Source of the DNA: Robertmurraya kyonggiensis
GTDB taxonomy: Bacteria > Bacillota > Bacilli > Bacillales > Cytobacillaceae
Length of the DNA: 64,000 nucleotides
Direction: 5' to 3'
NCBI RefSeq assembly: GCF_005116465.1
Contig: NZ_SWBM01000002.1
Location: 372,001-436,000, forward strand
Of this stretch, positions 48,089 through 57,280 are shown one piece after another. The position numbers and the translations under genes were made by a program. Position 1 is the stretch's first letter; each line of letters starts with the position of its first letter. The notes below the pieces were generated by a model. That model was not told the origin of the DNA, ran no database searches, and was given only the letters and a program-made list of their open reading frames with translations.

Positions 48089-49033
48089 ATGACAGAACCT
48101 CTATTTTTTATTCCAATTTTTCAAGAGAGAATTTGGGGTGGAGAAAAATTAACTACTTTCGGATATGAGATACCTTCAAATCGTACTGGAGAATGTTGGG
48201 CTTTTGCAGCGCATGAGCATGGCCAAAGCATAGTGAAAAATGGTAAATATAAAGGGGAATCCCTTAGTGATTTATGGGATAATCACCGGGAACTCTTTGG
48301 AAATATGGAAGGAGACCGTTTCCCCCTATTAACAAAGATCTTAGATGCCAACGATGATTTATCTGTACAGGTACATCCCGACGATAAGTTTGCGAACAGA
48401 TATGAAAATGGTGAATTGGGAAAAACAGAATGCTGGTATATCGTCGATTGTGATAAAGAAGCTGAAATTATTTTTGGTCACCATGCCAAAAGTAGAGAAC
48501 AATTCATACAACTAATTAATGATGGGAAATGGGATGAATTATTACATAAGGTCTCAGTTAAGCCAGGAGATTTCTTTTTTGTTCCTAGTGGTACGATTCA
48601 TGCAATTGGAAAAGGTATCCTTATCTTAGAAACACAACAAAATTCGGACACGACTTATCGAGTATATGATTACGGTCGTGTAGATAGTAATGGGAATAAG
48701 AGAGAGCTACATATTGAAAAATCAATTCAGGTAGCAAATATTCCTTCTCACCAACCAAAAATTAATCCCCAAAAAACGACAATTGATGATCTTGAGATTA
48801 CTACTTTTATTGAAACCGAATTTTTTACCGTGCATAAATGGAAGCTAATAGGGCATGTGACTTTAAAACAAACAAAGCCTTTTCAATTGCTAAGTGTGAT
48901 TTCTGGTGAAGGATACATAATCGTTAATAACCAAACATTTTCATTTCAAAAAGGTGACCATATTTTGTTACCTTCGGAATTTGGAGATTTTGTCTTAAAA
49001 GGTGAATCAGAGATTATTGTTTCGCATTTATGA
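48089..49033 (+). CDS. manA: Mannose-6-phosphate isomerase, class I
   Basis: Zinc cupin enzyme converting fructose-6-phosphate and mannose-6-phosphate, entry to GDP-mannose via the mutase and ManC. 314 residues, the usual Bacillus length. IPIFQERIWGGEKL at the start, LSVQVHPDD (zinc histidine), GKTECWYIVD (zinc glutamate), FFVPSGTIHAIGKGILILETQQNSDTTYRVYDY with further metal and catalytic residues. AAAAGGAGAG precedes the ATG. Monocistronic in appearance. ManC at 20248 has its own isomerase cupin, so the two may be partly redundant. Confidence 0.94.
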   Translation: MTEPLFFIPIFQERIWGGEKLTTFGYEIPSNRTGECWAFAAHEHGQSIVKNGKYKGESLSDLWDNHRELFGNMEGDRFPLLTKILDANDDLSVQVHPDDKFANRYENGELGKTECWYIVDCDKEAEIIFGHHAKSREQFIQLINDGKWDELLHKVSVKPGDFFFVPSGTIHAIGKGILILETQQNSDTTYRVYDYGRVDSNGNKRELHIEKSIQVANIPSHQPKINPQKTTIDDLEITTFIETEFFTVHKWKLIGHVTLKQTKPFQLLSVISGEGYIIVNNQTFSFQKGDHILLPSEFGDFVLKGESEIIVSHL

Positions 49034-49964
49034 TAAGAAAAAACTAGTTAGTAGTACAGGCAATTGCTTGTACTATTATTTATTTTTCCAAAAAAGGACA
49101 ATTGCTAGGTATTTATTTGAGTATATCAATATGCTAATTTGATTCAAAAATTCAGAGGATATTGAAACTGTTACTAGGAACAAATTAGTAGAGTACAAAA
49201 ATAAATGGAAAGAGTATAAAATGATTCGGTGTTACTGACAAAGTCTTGTGGCCAAAAATTGATGGGCTAAGTTGTCCATACTTTGCTTGAAATTTTGCCA
49301 ATAAAGTTTGTATTAAGAACAAGCTTTCCTTCATTTTGATTACGGCCCCAGAAATGTACCACATCTAACTTAGTATTTACGACTGGAATGATAAAGGATG
49401 ACTCAAGCATTGAAAAGTTTGATAGAACTGACTTAATACACTCCGACTCATATCTCTGAAATGAGACCAAGAAATCTGGTAAAGCATGAGGAATTGTCTA
49501 CATTGATCATGGGGTAGCCGGCGAATATTTCATTTTATGTACTACTAGAATTTCCCTTTTTTTTATTTTCTAATACCAATAAAACTCATGCTTATACAGA
49601 AACACGGAGAAGGAATCCTCACTACGCATCTAATGTAAAACTCCACTATTTTGAATTATAAGATGATGCTATACTCTGTAATCCTTGACAGGCAATATAA
49701 ACAACTATAGAAAATTTAGCGATGGCACTAACAATAAGGATTCTGTCATTTGGAATAGGAGTATTTTGATGATCATTATTTGTGATATAAATTCATGGAC
49801 AGTTTGGATATTAAACCTCTAATAAAGATTGTAAAAGAAAAAATTTGATTATTGCTTATTATGGCTAGAATGGAATATTATTAAGAAGTTAATCGTTAAT
49901 CCTAATTTGAGTTCTATCAGACTAAGTACCAATTTGAAAAATGAAATAAGAAGTGAGTGATAGG
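49034..49964. other. Long gene-poor spacer with a possible gene remnant
   Basis: About 930 bases without a complete gene. On the minus strand 49267-49495 a ~75-codon open stretch (IPHALPDFLVSFQRYESE ... VVHFWGRNQNEGKLVL) reads like protein but is closed at its 5' side by TAG and lacks a ribosome site. It is probably a decayed fragment of unknown family. The rest shows nothing I can name. Confidence 0.5.
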
Positions 49965-51443
49965 ATGTTATTTAATTCCTTTATATTTATATTTGTGTTT
50001 CTTCCGATTGTTTTTTGTGGTTATTATATTCTCAACTATTTTAAAAAATATAAGTGGTCAGTATATTGGTTGATCTTGGGATCGCTGTTTTTTTATGGTT
50101 TTTTTGAACCTAAATATTTAATACTCATTTCAATATCTATTTTAACAAACTTTGGAATTGGTACATTCATTAATAGAACAGTAAACCAATCCACTAAGAA
50201 GTCCTTATTAACACTAGGTTTAGTCTTTAATATCTCACTATTGGGATACTACAAATATACAGATTTTTTTATTACCAATATAAATAATGCCTTCGGGACA
50301 CAATTTGATTTATTATACTTGATTTTACCGTTAGGACTTAGCTTTATAACATTTCAGAAGATTGCCTATTTGGTAGACGTTTATAAAGGTGAAGCAAAGG
50401 AATATTCTTTGTCCACTTTTGCTCTTTTTGCGACTTTCTTTCCACAACTTATTGCAGGACCTATTGTCCATCATAAAGAGGTTATACCTCAATTTGAGGA
50501 TAGTAAGAATAAGAAGATTAATATAGATAATATTTCTAAAGGGATTTTTATATTTTTAATTGGATTAACGAAAAAAGTAGCTATTGCTGATACTGTTGCT
50601 ATTTGGGCTAACGATGGTTTTGCTAATTATCAAAATTTAACATTTGTTGAATCTTGGGTGACCTCGCTCTCATATACGACTCAATTATATTTTGATTTTA
50701 GTGGTTATTGCGATATGGCCATTGGTCTAGCACTATTATTTAATGTTAAATTGCCTGTTAACTTCTTTTCACCTTATAAAGCAAGAAATATTCAAGAGTT
50801 TTGGAAAAGGTGGCATATGACTCTAAACCGTTTCCTAACTCAATATGTTTATTTTCCTTTAGGCGGTAGTAGAAATGGGCCAGTTAGAACTTATTTTAAT
50901 ATCTTTGTTGTCTTTTTTATTAGTGGTTTTTGGCATGGAGCAGGTTGGACATTCATTATTTGGGGGATTCTCCATGGACTTGCCTCTATCTGTGTTAGGT
51001 TATGGGGGAAATTAAACATTAGGTTACCGTATCTGGTTTCGTGGTTTATTACATTTCAATTTGTTAACATAGCGTGGGTTTATTTCCGGGCGACAAGCGT
51101 TGAACAGGCAAACTCGATTATAGTTAAGATGTTTCATCTGAACCAGAGTGAGTTAGTAGATTTATTTTCATTTCCCTTAAGAAATTTGGTTCAATCAGCT
51201 GCAGTAAAGATTCATTTTGTTCCATTTGATTTCTATGCAACTTTGAATAATCCTAAAATAATTGTTCCTTCTTTAGTGGTCTTATTGATCTTAACCTTTT
51301 TCTTTAGGAATTCCATTCAATTGTTGGAGAGTTTTAAATATAATTGGTTTGCAATCGTTTATTGCCAGGCGATGCTTTTGATGGTCCTAATTAGTATTTA
51401 TATTATGCAAAAAAATAGCGTATTCCTTTATTTTAATTTTTAA
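49965..51443 (+). CDS. MBOAT-family O-acyltransferase (AlgI/PatA-like)
   Basis: Membrane-bound O-acyltransferase, 492 residues with about 11-12 helices. LFNSFIFIFVFLPIVFCGYY is the family start. YFDFSGYCDMAIGLALLF, FWKRWHMTLNRFLTQYVYFPLGG and FISGFWHGAGWTFIIWG (the invariant catalytic histidine) are all intact. Such proteins pass acetyl groups across the membrane to an exported glycan, with a partner that completes transfer. The ATG at 49965 is preferred to a GTG at 49953 because the protein then begins with the typical MLFNS. The next gene is the likely partner. Confidence 0.92.
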   Translation: MLFNSFIFIFVFLPIVFCGYYILNYFKKYKWSVYWLILGSLFFYGFFEPKYLILISISILTNFGIGTFINRTVNQSTKKSLLTLGLVFNISLLGYYKYTDFFITNINNAFGTQFDLLYLILPLGLSFITFQKIAYLVDVYKGEAKEYSLSTFALFATFFPQLIAGPIVHHKEVIPQFEDSKNKKINIDNISKGIFIFLIGLTKKVAIADTVAIWANDGFANYQNLTFVESWVTSLSYTTQLYFDFSGYCDMAIGLALLFNVKLPVNFFSPYKARNIQEFWKRWHMTLNRFLTQYVYFPLGGSRNGPVRTYFNIFVVFFISGFWHGAGWTFIIWGILHGLASICVRLWGKLNIRLPYLVSWFITFQFVNIAWVYFRATSVEQANSIIVKMFHLNQSELVDLFSFPLRNLVQSAAVKIHFVPFDFYATLNNPKIIVPSLVVLLILTFFFRNSIQLLESFKYNWFAIVYCQAMLLMVLISIYIMQKNSVFLYFNF

Positions 51444-51458
51444 TAAGGTGTGTTGAAT

Positions 51459-52496
51459 TTGGGATCCGAAATATGGATGAAGCGATTGTTACTTACAACA
51501 ATCATAATAATCATTTTGCCAGTGATAGGCGTTATGGGATTCAATTATTATATTGACCCACTTTGGAATTATTCACATAAGAATCGGTTTAACGATTTTC
51601 AGATTGGATTCGATGAGAGGCAATTAAAAACAAATTACATAAATAGCAGAAGTAAGTTTGATTATGATAGTTTATTAATTGGTACCAGTCGCGTGACTTA
51701 CATGAACTATAATGAATTTGAGAATGAAAAAGTGTTTAATTACTCTCTTAGTTCAATGCATATTGACGAGTATTTACCCTACATAGAATATGCTACTAAG
51801 AAAAATCATAAGGAATTTGATACTATTTATATGGAACTTTATGTGGATTCTTATGATGGAAATGTAAAAAATACTAATAAAGATTCAAAGGTATATATTG
51901 AGAAGGCAGAGGATCCTTTTTACAAGATAACATCCTTGTTTTCGCAAAGTACACTGGAGTCTTCAATCGAAAATTTTAATATTTCAAAAATGAATTTGTA
52001 TGATGGTCCTAGGAGTTATAACAGAGATAATGTTGCACAAACTACATTGTCAAATGAAGCAATCCCACGCTTATGGATGAAATTCAAAGATTTCTTTGAA
52101 ACAAAACCATCAGATAGTTATGTATATGATAGTGAATATAAGCAAAAATTGATGGACATAAGAAATAAATATCCCAATACAAAAATTGTAGTGTTTACTG
52201 ACTTAATGCCTGCTGAAAAACTTAAACTTATTTTAAGTAATGAAGCCTATAGAAATGCATATGAGAGATGGTATAGAGATATGGTAGATGTATTTGGGGA
52301 AGTATACAGTTTTCATGGATACAATCGAATTACCGAAAACCTTGATAACTTTTTTGATTGGTTTCACTATTATCCAAAAATTGGTGATGAGATGATACAT
52401 GCAATACAGGAACCAAGTGAAAATAAGGATATTCTATATATTGTAAATGAAAATAATATTGAAGAATTTTTTGATGTGGTAGAAAAAGGTGATTAA
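51459..52496 (+). CDS. MBOAT partner protein, SGNH/AlgX-DltD-like
   Basis: 345-residue protein with one N-terminal membrane helix (~residues 10-30) and an extracytoplasmic domain. YDSLLIGTSRVTY resembles the G-x-S block of SGNH-like partners, and FFDWFHYYPKIGDEMI near the C-terminus may carry the aspartate/histidine pair (D-W-x-H). This is the layout of proteins that follow MBOAT genes and finish O-acetylation of polysaccharides. Start uncertain: TTG 51459 is eight bases after AAGGTG; ATG 51477 is the alternative. Six to fifteen bases downstream of the MBOAT gene, so clearly co-transcribed. Confidence 0.78.
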   Translation: MGSEIWMKRLLLTTIIIIILPVIGVMGFNYYIDPLWNYSHKNRFNDFQIGFDERQLKTNYINSRSKFDYDSLLIGTSRVTYMNYNEFENEKVFNYSLSSMHIDEYLPYIEYATKKNHKEFDTIYMELYVDSYDGNVKNTNKDSKVYIEKAEDPFYKITSLFSQSTLESSIENFNISKMNLYDGPRSYNRDNVAQTTLSNEAIPRLWMKFKDFFETKPSDSYVYDSEYKQKLMDIRNKYPNTKIVVFTDLMPAEKLKLILSNEAYRNAYERWYRDMVDVFGEVYSFHGYNRITENLDNFFDWFHYYPKIGDEMIHAIQEPSENKDILYIVNENNIEEFFDVVEKGD

Positions 52497-52710
52497 TCAA
52501 TAAGAAGGGTTAGATTTATAACGGAATCACCATTAGGTAAAGAAAATGCAAGGGAACAATTTTTGGGTCACTAAGCTATGGATCTGATCTGTAGCTTTTT
52601 TTACCGTTTGGAAAACGAGCACTGTATAGGAAGAGGAATTTTATAAATAATTAAACTTGTTCGGAACATCTCCGGAATCTAAATACACTAATAAAGCAAA
52701 AAAGATGCTG

Positions 52711-52801
52711 TCAATCAAACGATTGGTCAAAAACGTCACGCCGGATATGGGGATTGCGAGTACGAGTTGAGAGTTAATTTTTCTAGTTGTTTTTGTGGAA
52801 T
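52711..52801 (+). repeat. Diverged direct repeat, copy 1
   Basis: Begins TCAATCAAACGATTG and continues through ACGCCGGATATGGG to TTGTTTTTGTGG. The first ~40 bases match copy 2 with three differences; the right half is more diverged. CAATC/GATTG arms could form a short hairpin. Confidence 0.8.
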
Positions 52802-52875
52802 GGATATTATGGTGAATTTGAGGAAAAATGTATTAAAGTCAGTCTCATTATAGTAAGAAAGATAAAAGTGACCCT

Positions 52876-52965
52876 TCAATCAAACGATTGATCAAAAACG
52901 CTACGCCGGATATGGGCTGGTGCGATCAAGTCCAAAGTTAATTTTTTTGATTGTTTTTGTAGTAT
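52876..52965 (+). repeat. Diverged direct repeat, copy 2
   Basis: Second copy, 165 bases after the first: TCAATCAAACGATTG, ACGCCGGATATGGG, AGTTAATTTTTTTGATTG, TTTTTGTAG. Same orientation. Not coding in any consistent frame. Confidence 0.8.
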
Positions 52966-53108
52966 AGATTAAATGCCCTTAAAGAGTGGAAATTGGGACA
53001 GGAATAATAAAAATCTTCCAAGTATGATTGAAGAATTTATAAATATTGCATATAAGGCCCCGAAAAAACGTAGGTGCACGTTGTAATACATAGTTTTTTT
53101 CTCCAATT

Positions 53109-53153
53109 AAAAAAATGCAATATTAAACCAACGGTCTTTGGTTTAATATTGCA
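53109..53153 (-). terminator. Terminator of the sigma-factor gene
   Basis: Perfect 16-bp inverted repeat (TGCAATATTAAACCAA, 53116-53131, with its complement 53138-53153) and, on the minus strand, a run of seven T residues. Twenty bases after the sigma-factor stop. Confidence 0.9.
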
Positions 53154-53171
53154 AAGTTCATGAATTCTTCT

Positions 53172-53660
53172 CTACTCAAGAACTCTAATATTTTCGATTA
53201 TTTTTTTTCGTGCACCTCTTTTCCATGCTTTCACGGCAGATATCGATACTTGTTCGATCTCCGCAATTTCCTTGATTGAAAGGTCGGCTAAACCTGTGTA
53301 CAGTACCCATTTCTTTTGATGCTCTGTTAATTTTGCACAATAAGAAAGGATAGTCTCTCCTTCTAGTAATGGATTTACTGATTCATCCTCAATATGATTC
53401 CAAAACTCTTCTTCAGGAAAGACGGAACGGTCTTCATGTTTTTTTCGCTTAGTTAATTCTGTCATGAGTTTGCCACGGATAAAGGAAAATGCGTAACTGG
53501 TGAAGTTCCCTTTATTTTCATCAAAACCTTTATGTGCTTCCCATAATGCAATCAGCCCTGTTTGGTAGAATTCCTGCTGATTTTTGTAAATATGTAACGA
53601 GTGTATGATTTTCCATATCATCGCCTCATACTTCTTTTCCAACTCATCAAATTGTTCCAC
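53172..53660 (-). CDS. Small sigma-70-family RNA polymerase sigma factor
   Basis: 162-residue sigma factor with region 2 (~residues 10-75: QEFYQTGLIALWEAHKGFDENKGNFTSYAFSFIRGKLMTEL) and region 4 (~105-160: LTEHQKKWVLYTGLADLSIKEIAEIEQVSISAVKAWKRGARKKI, a clear helix-turn-helix). Regions 1 and 3 are absent, as in ECF-like and SigH/ComX-like alternative factors. GTG start with AAAGGG at good distance and its own strong terminator. No anti-sigma gene is adjacent. What it controls is unknown; it lies about 8 kb from comFA. Confidence 0.88.
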   Translation of the reverse strand: MEQFDELEKKYEAMIWKIIHSLHIYKNQQEFYQTGLIALWEAHKGFDENKGNFTSYAFSFIRGKLMTELTKRKKHEDRSVFPEEEFWNHIEDESVNPLLEGETILSYCAKLTEHQKKWVLYTGLADLSIKEIAEIEQVSISAVKAWKRGARKKIIENIRVLE

Positions 53661-53904
53661 GATTTTTCCCTTTCAGGAAAGCGCGCTTGCCAAATTTATT
53701 CCCGGGTAGCTAAAACATATCGAGATTTTTCAATTTGGTCTAACTTCGAAAAATGTACTTAATGAAGGAAAATGAGGGTGGTTTTTCATTTTGCCATCGC
53801 GAATTTTGCACTTTTGGTATTAAAAAAGGAGGGATATTTGCATAAGATGCTGAAATAATAAATTATATTATTTAAAACTAAGAATTTAATCTGAGGGATT
53901 TGAA

Positions 53905-53933
53905 AACGAAAAAACCTGGCATAAGCCAGGTTT
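53905..53933 (-). terminator. Rho-independent terminator of the LCP gene
   Basis: AAACCTGGC / GCCAGGTTT stem (loop of four) followed on the minus strand by TTTTCGTTTTC; two bases after the LCP stop. Confidence 0.85.
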
Positions 53934-53934
53934 A

Positions 53935-54975
53935 CTAATCATTTGAGTTATTTTCGTCTACGTCATCTTCATCGCTGGAAGTTAAATTATCCAATTCTGA
54001 TTGCTCTGCCAGAGCTAAATGTACCTTTAACTCAAGAATTGTCTCTTCAAGTGCTTCTTCATCTAATGAATAGATATACATAGGACCTGCGTAGTCATCT
54101 GACCCAGCTAATGTTAAGGTTTCGATATCAAGATTGGTTCCAGCAGAAGCGTAATTTAAGAATGCTTTCATGTCATCGAAAGATATATCGGTTGCCATAT
54201 TGTCTCCGACAGCTTCCATGACATCATCAATTTTTGTAATTGCTTTAACGCTAATCGCTTTTTTCATGATTGCTTTTATGATTTGTTGTTGTCTTTTTCC
54301 ACGCTCAATATCATTATCATGATATCTTGTACGGGCTAGTGCAAGAGCTTCTTCACCATCAAGTTCTTGAAGTCCCTCTTCTAAATGAACGGCATCATGT
54401 TTATCTTTAGAATCTTTTTCACTAAAGGAATAAGGAACCTCAACTTCGATTCCACCTAAAGTATCAATCACATCGATAAATGCATTGAAATTCATTTTTA
54501 CATAATAATCTATAGGAATATCTAGTAAACCTTCAACTGTTTCGATGGTTGATTTAACCCCACCATTTGCATGTGCGTGAGTAATTTTATCTTCTTTTTC
54601 TAATGTGGGAACGTATACGTATGAATCCCGTGGGATGCTTAGTAGCTTGACTGATTTTGCTTTCTTATTGAATGTTGCAACCATTAAAGCGTCCGATCTA
54701 GATGTACTATTAAAATCACGCACTTCACTATCGTCGACACCGACAAATAAAATAGAAAAGTTCTCTTCTAAAGGATCTACTTTGGTTTCTCTTGCACTTT
54801 CTCTTTCAATTGGCGTATAAGAATCATTCATTACTGATTCGGCTTTATTTAGTAAAGAAGCCCCGTATGCAATTCCGCTAATCAAAATAATTAAGATGGG
54901 AAATACAACCCAACGGACTCTTCTTCTTCTTTTTCTTATTTTTTCACTTTTATTTCTAATCCTGCTATTAGACAT
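53935..54975 (-). CDS. LCP (LytR-CpsA-Psr) family glycopolymer ligase
   Basis: Second LCP protein, 346 residues. Basic N-terminus (KIRKRRRRVR), a membrane helix (~20-42), then the LCP core: FSILFVGVDDSEVRDFNSTSRSDALMV, KLLSIPRDSYVYV, THAHANGGVKSTIETV and ARTRYHDNDIERGKRQQQ. The C-terminal tail is very acidic. Probably attaches wall teichoic acid or capsule to peptidoglycan. In B. subtilis the LCP gene yvhJ (tagV) lies next to yvyE in this same order, so this copy is the syntenic one. AAGGGG precedes the ATG. Confidence 0.93.
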   Translation of the reverse strand: MSNSRIRNKSEKIRKRRRRVRWVVFPILIILISGIAYGASLLNKAESVMNDSYTPIERESARETKVDPLEENFSILFVGVDDSEVRDFNSTSRSDALMVATFNKKAKSVKLLSIPRDSYVYVPTLEKEDKITHAHANGGVKSTIETVEGLLDIPIDYYVKMNFNAFIDVIDTLGGIEVEVPYSFSEKDSKDKHDAVHLEEGLQELDGEEALALARTRYHDNDIERGKRQQQIIKAIMKKAISVKAITKIDDVMEAVGDNMATDISFDDMKAFLNYASAGTNLDIETLTLAGSDDYAGPMYIYSLDEEALEETILELKVHLALAEQSELDNLTSSDEDDVDENNSND

Positions 54976-55084
54976 AAATTTGCCCCTTTTTGATTTATCT
55001 TATATAGTTAAAGTTTACTAACATTTATTTTTTATAGGCCAAATTACATTCTACAATTTTTTTCCTTATTCGTAAAATGAAATT

Positions 55085-55720
55085 TTATCCTACATCCTTC
55101 TCTAAATAAAGTATCTTACCTTCACTCACCTCACACTGCCCATTCGTCAGCTCAACCATCCACTCTGTGAACGCGTTCGTTTGGCTTTCTTCAACAAATG
55201 TTTCAATTTCGACTGTATCGAGGTAATGAATTTCTTTTACATTATATATAGAAGATCGTAGTTCGTTTTCGAGTTTTCCGAGCCAGGTATAATCGACTTT
55301 TGTGTGCATGACTTTCATGAGTCTTCTTTCAACCATACCAGTTGCGTTGATGCCTTCTGAAGTGGCTTTTCCATATGCGCGGATTAGTCCACCTGCACCT
55401 AATTTTATGCCACCAAAGTACCGTGTGATGACAACAACAGTGTCTTTTAGATGTCTTTTTTTCAACACTTCTAAAATAGGGACTCCAGCTGTACCGCTTG
55501 GTTCTCCATCATCGTTGGCTTTTTGGATTTGGTCATTCTCACCAATCAGGTAGGCAGAACAATTATGGGTGGCATTCCAATGTTTCTTTTTAATCGTTTG
55601 AATAAATTCCTGGGCCTCTTCTTCCGTGGTTGCTCGCGTCACATGAGCAATAAAACGGGATTTTTCGATAACTATTTCATTTTCCCCGTATCCTTTAACG
55701 GTATAATAGCTAGGGAGCAT
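55085..55720 (-). CDS. yvyE: YigZ/IMPACT family protein
   Basis: Cytoplasmic protein of 211 residues with the two-domain YigZ/UPF0029 layout. SRFIAHVTRATTEEEAQEFI, WNATHNCSAYLIG, DDGEPSGTAGVPILEVL and VVITRYFGGIKLGAGGLIRAYG are the family signatures. The C-terminal third is the ferredoxin-like DUF1949 part. Members are linked to ribosome-associated stress or peptidase regulation, but the function is not settled. AGGAGTGA before the ATG. It stands between the LCP gene and degS as in B. subtilis. A good sigma-A promoter lies upstream. Confidence 0.93.
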   Translation of the reverse strand: MLPSYYTVKGYGENEIVIEKSRFIAHVTRATTEEEAQEFIQTIKKKHWNATHNCSAYLIGENDQIQKANDDGEPSGTAGVPILEVLKKRHLKDTVVVITRYFGGIKLGAGGLIRAYGKATSEGINATGMVERRLMKVMHTKVDYTWLGKLENELRSSIYNVKEIHYLDTVEIETFVEESQTNAFTEWMVELTNGQCEVSEGKILYLEKDVG

Positions 55721-55764
55721 GGAATCACTCCTTATCTTTTAATGTCGAGAACTCGACTTATTCT

Positions 55765-55794
55765 ATTATAAGTCGACAAATGGTCCTGTATCAA
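55765..55794 (-). promoter_or_regulatory. Sigma-A promoter for yvyE with a flanking palindrome
   Basis: On the minus strand TTGATA and a perfect TATAAT with an 18-base spacer. Just downstream (55744-55757) lies GTCGAG-AA-CTCGAC, a 6-bp perfect inverted repeat that could be an operator at the start of the transcript. Confidence 0.6.
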
Positions 55795-55842
55795 ATTAAC
55801 ATCACCTTGTAATGAAACTTTAACATGATTGACTTTTTGTCA

Positions 55843-55851
55843 TGCTATAAT
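55843..55851 (+). promoter_or_regulatory. Extended -10 element, possible degS promoter
   Basis: TGCTATAAT matches an extended -10. A TTGACT lies only 11 bases upstream, too close to serve as a -35. It would give a ~250-base leader before degS; nothing else in the 380-base gap is named. Confidence 0.35.
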
Positions 55852-56102
55852 GAAACACGTCACTGGTATTGTAAAATAATATTGTAATTGGCATTCCGAA
55901 CATCTATCCTAAATGAGAAATAGGTCACAAACTAGTTTAGGCTATATGGCTTATTTTGAAAAATATTTCTCCATCTTTTTATCGATTTTCAGTCATTTTC
56001 CTATTATTTTCAAGGTAGAAATATAGTATCTTGGGGAAAATAAAGGTAAAATATTTATCAAGTAAGAAAGGGTTTTTTATTTCCTTGGAGGAATATTTAT
56101 TT

Positions 56103-57245
56103 ATGATTAGAAAATTTGACACAAAAACTCTTGATTTGATACTGGACAAGATGGTAGAAACCGTAGGAGATAGTAAGGATGAAATTTTCCGCATAGGGGA
56201 ACAGTGCCGGCGTGATTACGATTCCTTGGTTGATGAATTACGAGATGTGCGAATAATGGTTGGCCGAATCATTGAAGAGGGAGATGAGCTAGAGGCTAAA
56301 TCGCGATTAGCGAGGAAACGTCTCTCAGAGGTAAGTATGCATTTTAAGGACTACACGGAAGTGGAGGTTCGAGAGGCATACGAGAAAGCTCATCAAATAC
56401 AGATGGATCTCACTATGAATCGGCAGACGGAAAAACAACTTCGAGGACGAAGAGACGATATCGAGCGCAGGCTTGTGGGTCTTACGGAAACGATTGATAA
56501 GGCAGAACGCCTCGTTTTACAAATCACCGTTGTCATGAACTATTTGACGAGTGATTTGAAGCAGATGAGCGAGGTATTAGAAGACGCCAAAATGAAGCAA
56601 GACTTCGGCTTAAAGATCATTGAAGCGCAGGAGGAGGAGAGAAAGCGTCTTTCTCGTGAAATTCATGACGGGCCAGCGCAAATGATGGCAAACGTGATGA
56701 TGCGCTCGGATTTGATTGAAAAAGTCTATAATGAATATGGGGCAAAGGATGCTTTATCTGAAGTTAAGAACCTGAAAAAGATGGTTCGTAGTGCGTTGTA
56801 TGAGGTCAGACGTATTATCTATGACTTGCGACCAATGGCACTTGATGATCTCGGATTAGTACCTACCCTCAAAAAGTACCTGCAAACCATCGAAGAGTAT
56901 CATAGTACGACTCGCATTACGTATAAAAATATGGGGGAAGAAAAAAGACTTCCTTCTAAGTTCGAGGTTGCCCTATTCCGACTTGTTCAGGAATCGGTAC
57001 AAAATGCCTTGAAGCATGCGAATGCAAGTGAAATCATTGTGAAGCTCGAAATAAAACCAGATAAAATCACCATTTTAATAAAAGATGATGGACAAGGCTT
57101 TGATCCGAAAGAGAGAAAAGCAGAATCCTTTGGTATCATTGGAATGAGAGAAAGAGTTGAACTGCTAAGCGGGGAGATTACCATCGATTCAAAAATCGGA
57201 AAAGGTACCGTAGTGCTGATTCAAGTTCCGCTAGAAGTGAAATAG
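56103..57245 (+). CDS. degS: Sensor histidine kinase DegS
   Basis: Cytoplasmic two-component kinase that phosphorylates DegU, controlling exoenzymes, motility, competence and biofilm genes. 380 residues: N-terminal sensing domain rich in coiled coil (~10-180), HisKA_3 dimerisation helix with the phospho-acceptor H188 in REIHDGPAQ, and a C-terminal ATPase ([11 protein letters not shown]-box, [18 protein letters not shown]). The ATG at 56103 is chosen because GGAGGA lies before it and the start aligns with B. subtilis DegS (385 residues); an ATG at 56031 would add 24 residues. degU follows after 35 bases. Confidence 0.96.
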   Translation: MIRKFDTKTLDLILDKMVETVGDSKDEIFRIGEQCRRDYDSLVDELRDVRIMVGRIIEEGDELEAKSRLARKRLSEVSMHFKDYTEVEVREAYEKAHQIQMDLTMNRQTEKQLRGRRDDIERRLVGLTETIDKAERLVLQITVVMNYLTSDLKQMSEVLEDAKMKQDFGLKIIEAQEEERKRLSREIHDGPAQMMANVMMRSDLIEKVYNEYGAKDALSEVKNLKKMVRSALYEVRRIIYDLRPMALDDLGLVPTLKKYLQTIEEYHSTTRITYKNMGEEKRLPSKFEVALFRLVQESVQNALKHANASEIIVKLEIKPDKITILIKDDGQGFDPKERKAESFGIIGMRERVELLSGEITIDSKIGKGTVVLIQVPLEVK

Positions 57246-57280
57246 AACAGAAAAAAAATGGGCGTAGGGAGGCGAATCAA

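Larger units (their letters stand above)
52497..53108. other. Gene-poor spacer carrying a diverged direct repeat
   Basis: No coding sequence supported. It contains two copies of a ~90-base repeat (listed separately) and otherwise unremarkable AT-rich sequence. It lies between the polysaccharide block and the conserved chromosomal block, a plausible old insertion boundary. Confidence 0.6.

Noticed and set aside
55829-55851. Full sigma-A promoter TTGACT...TATAAT before degS
   Set aside because: The spacer is only 11 bases, too short; only the extended -10 was kept.
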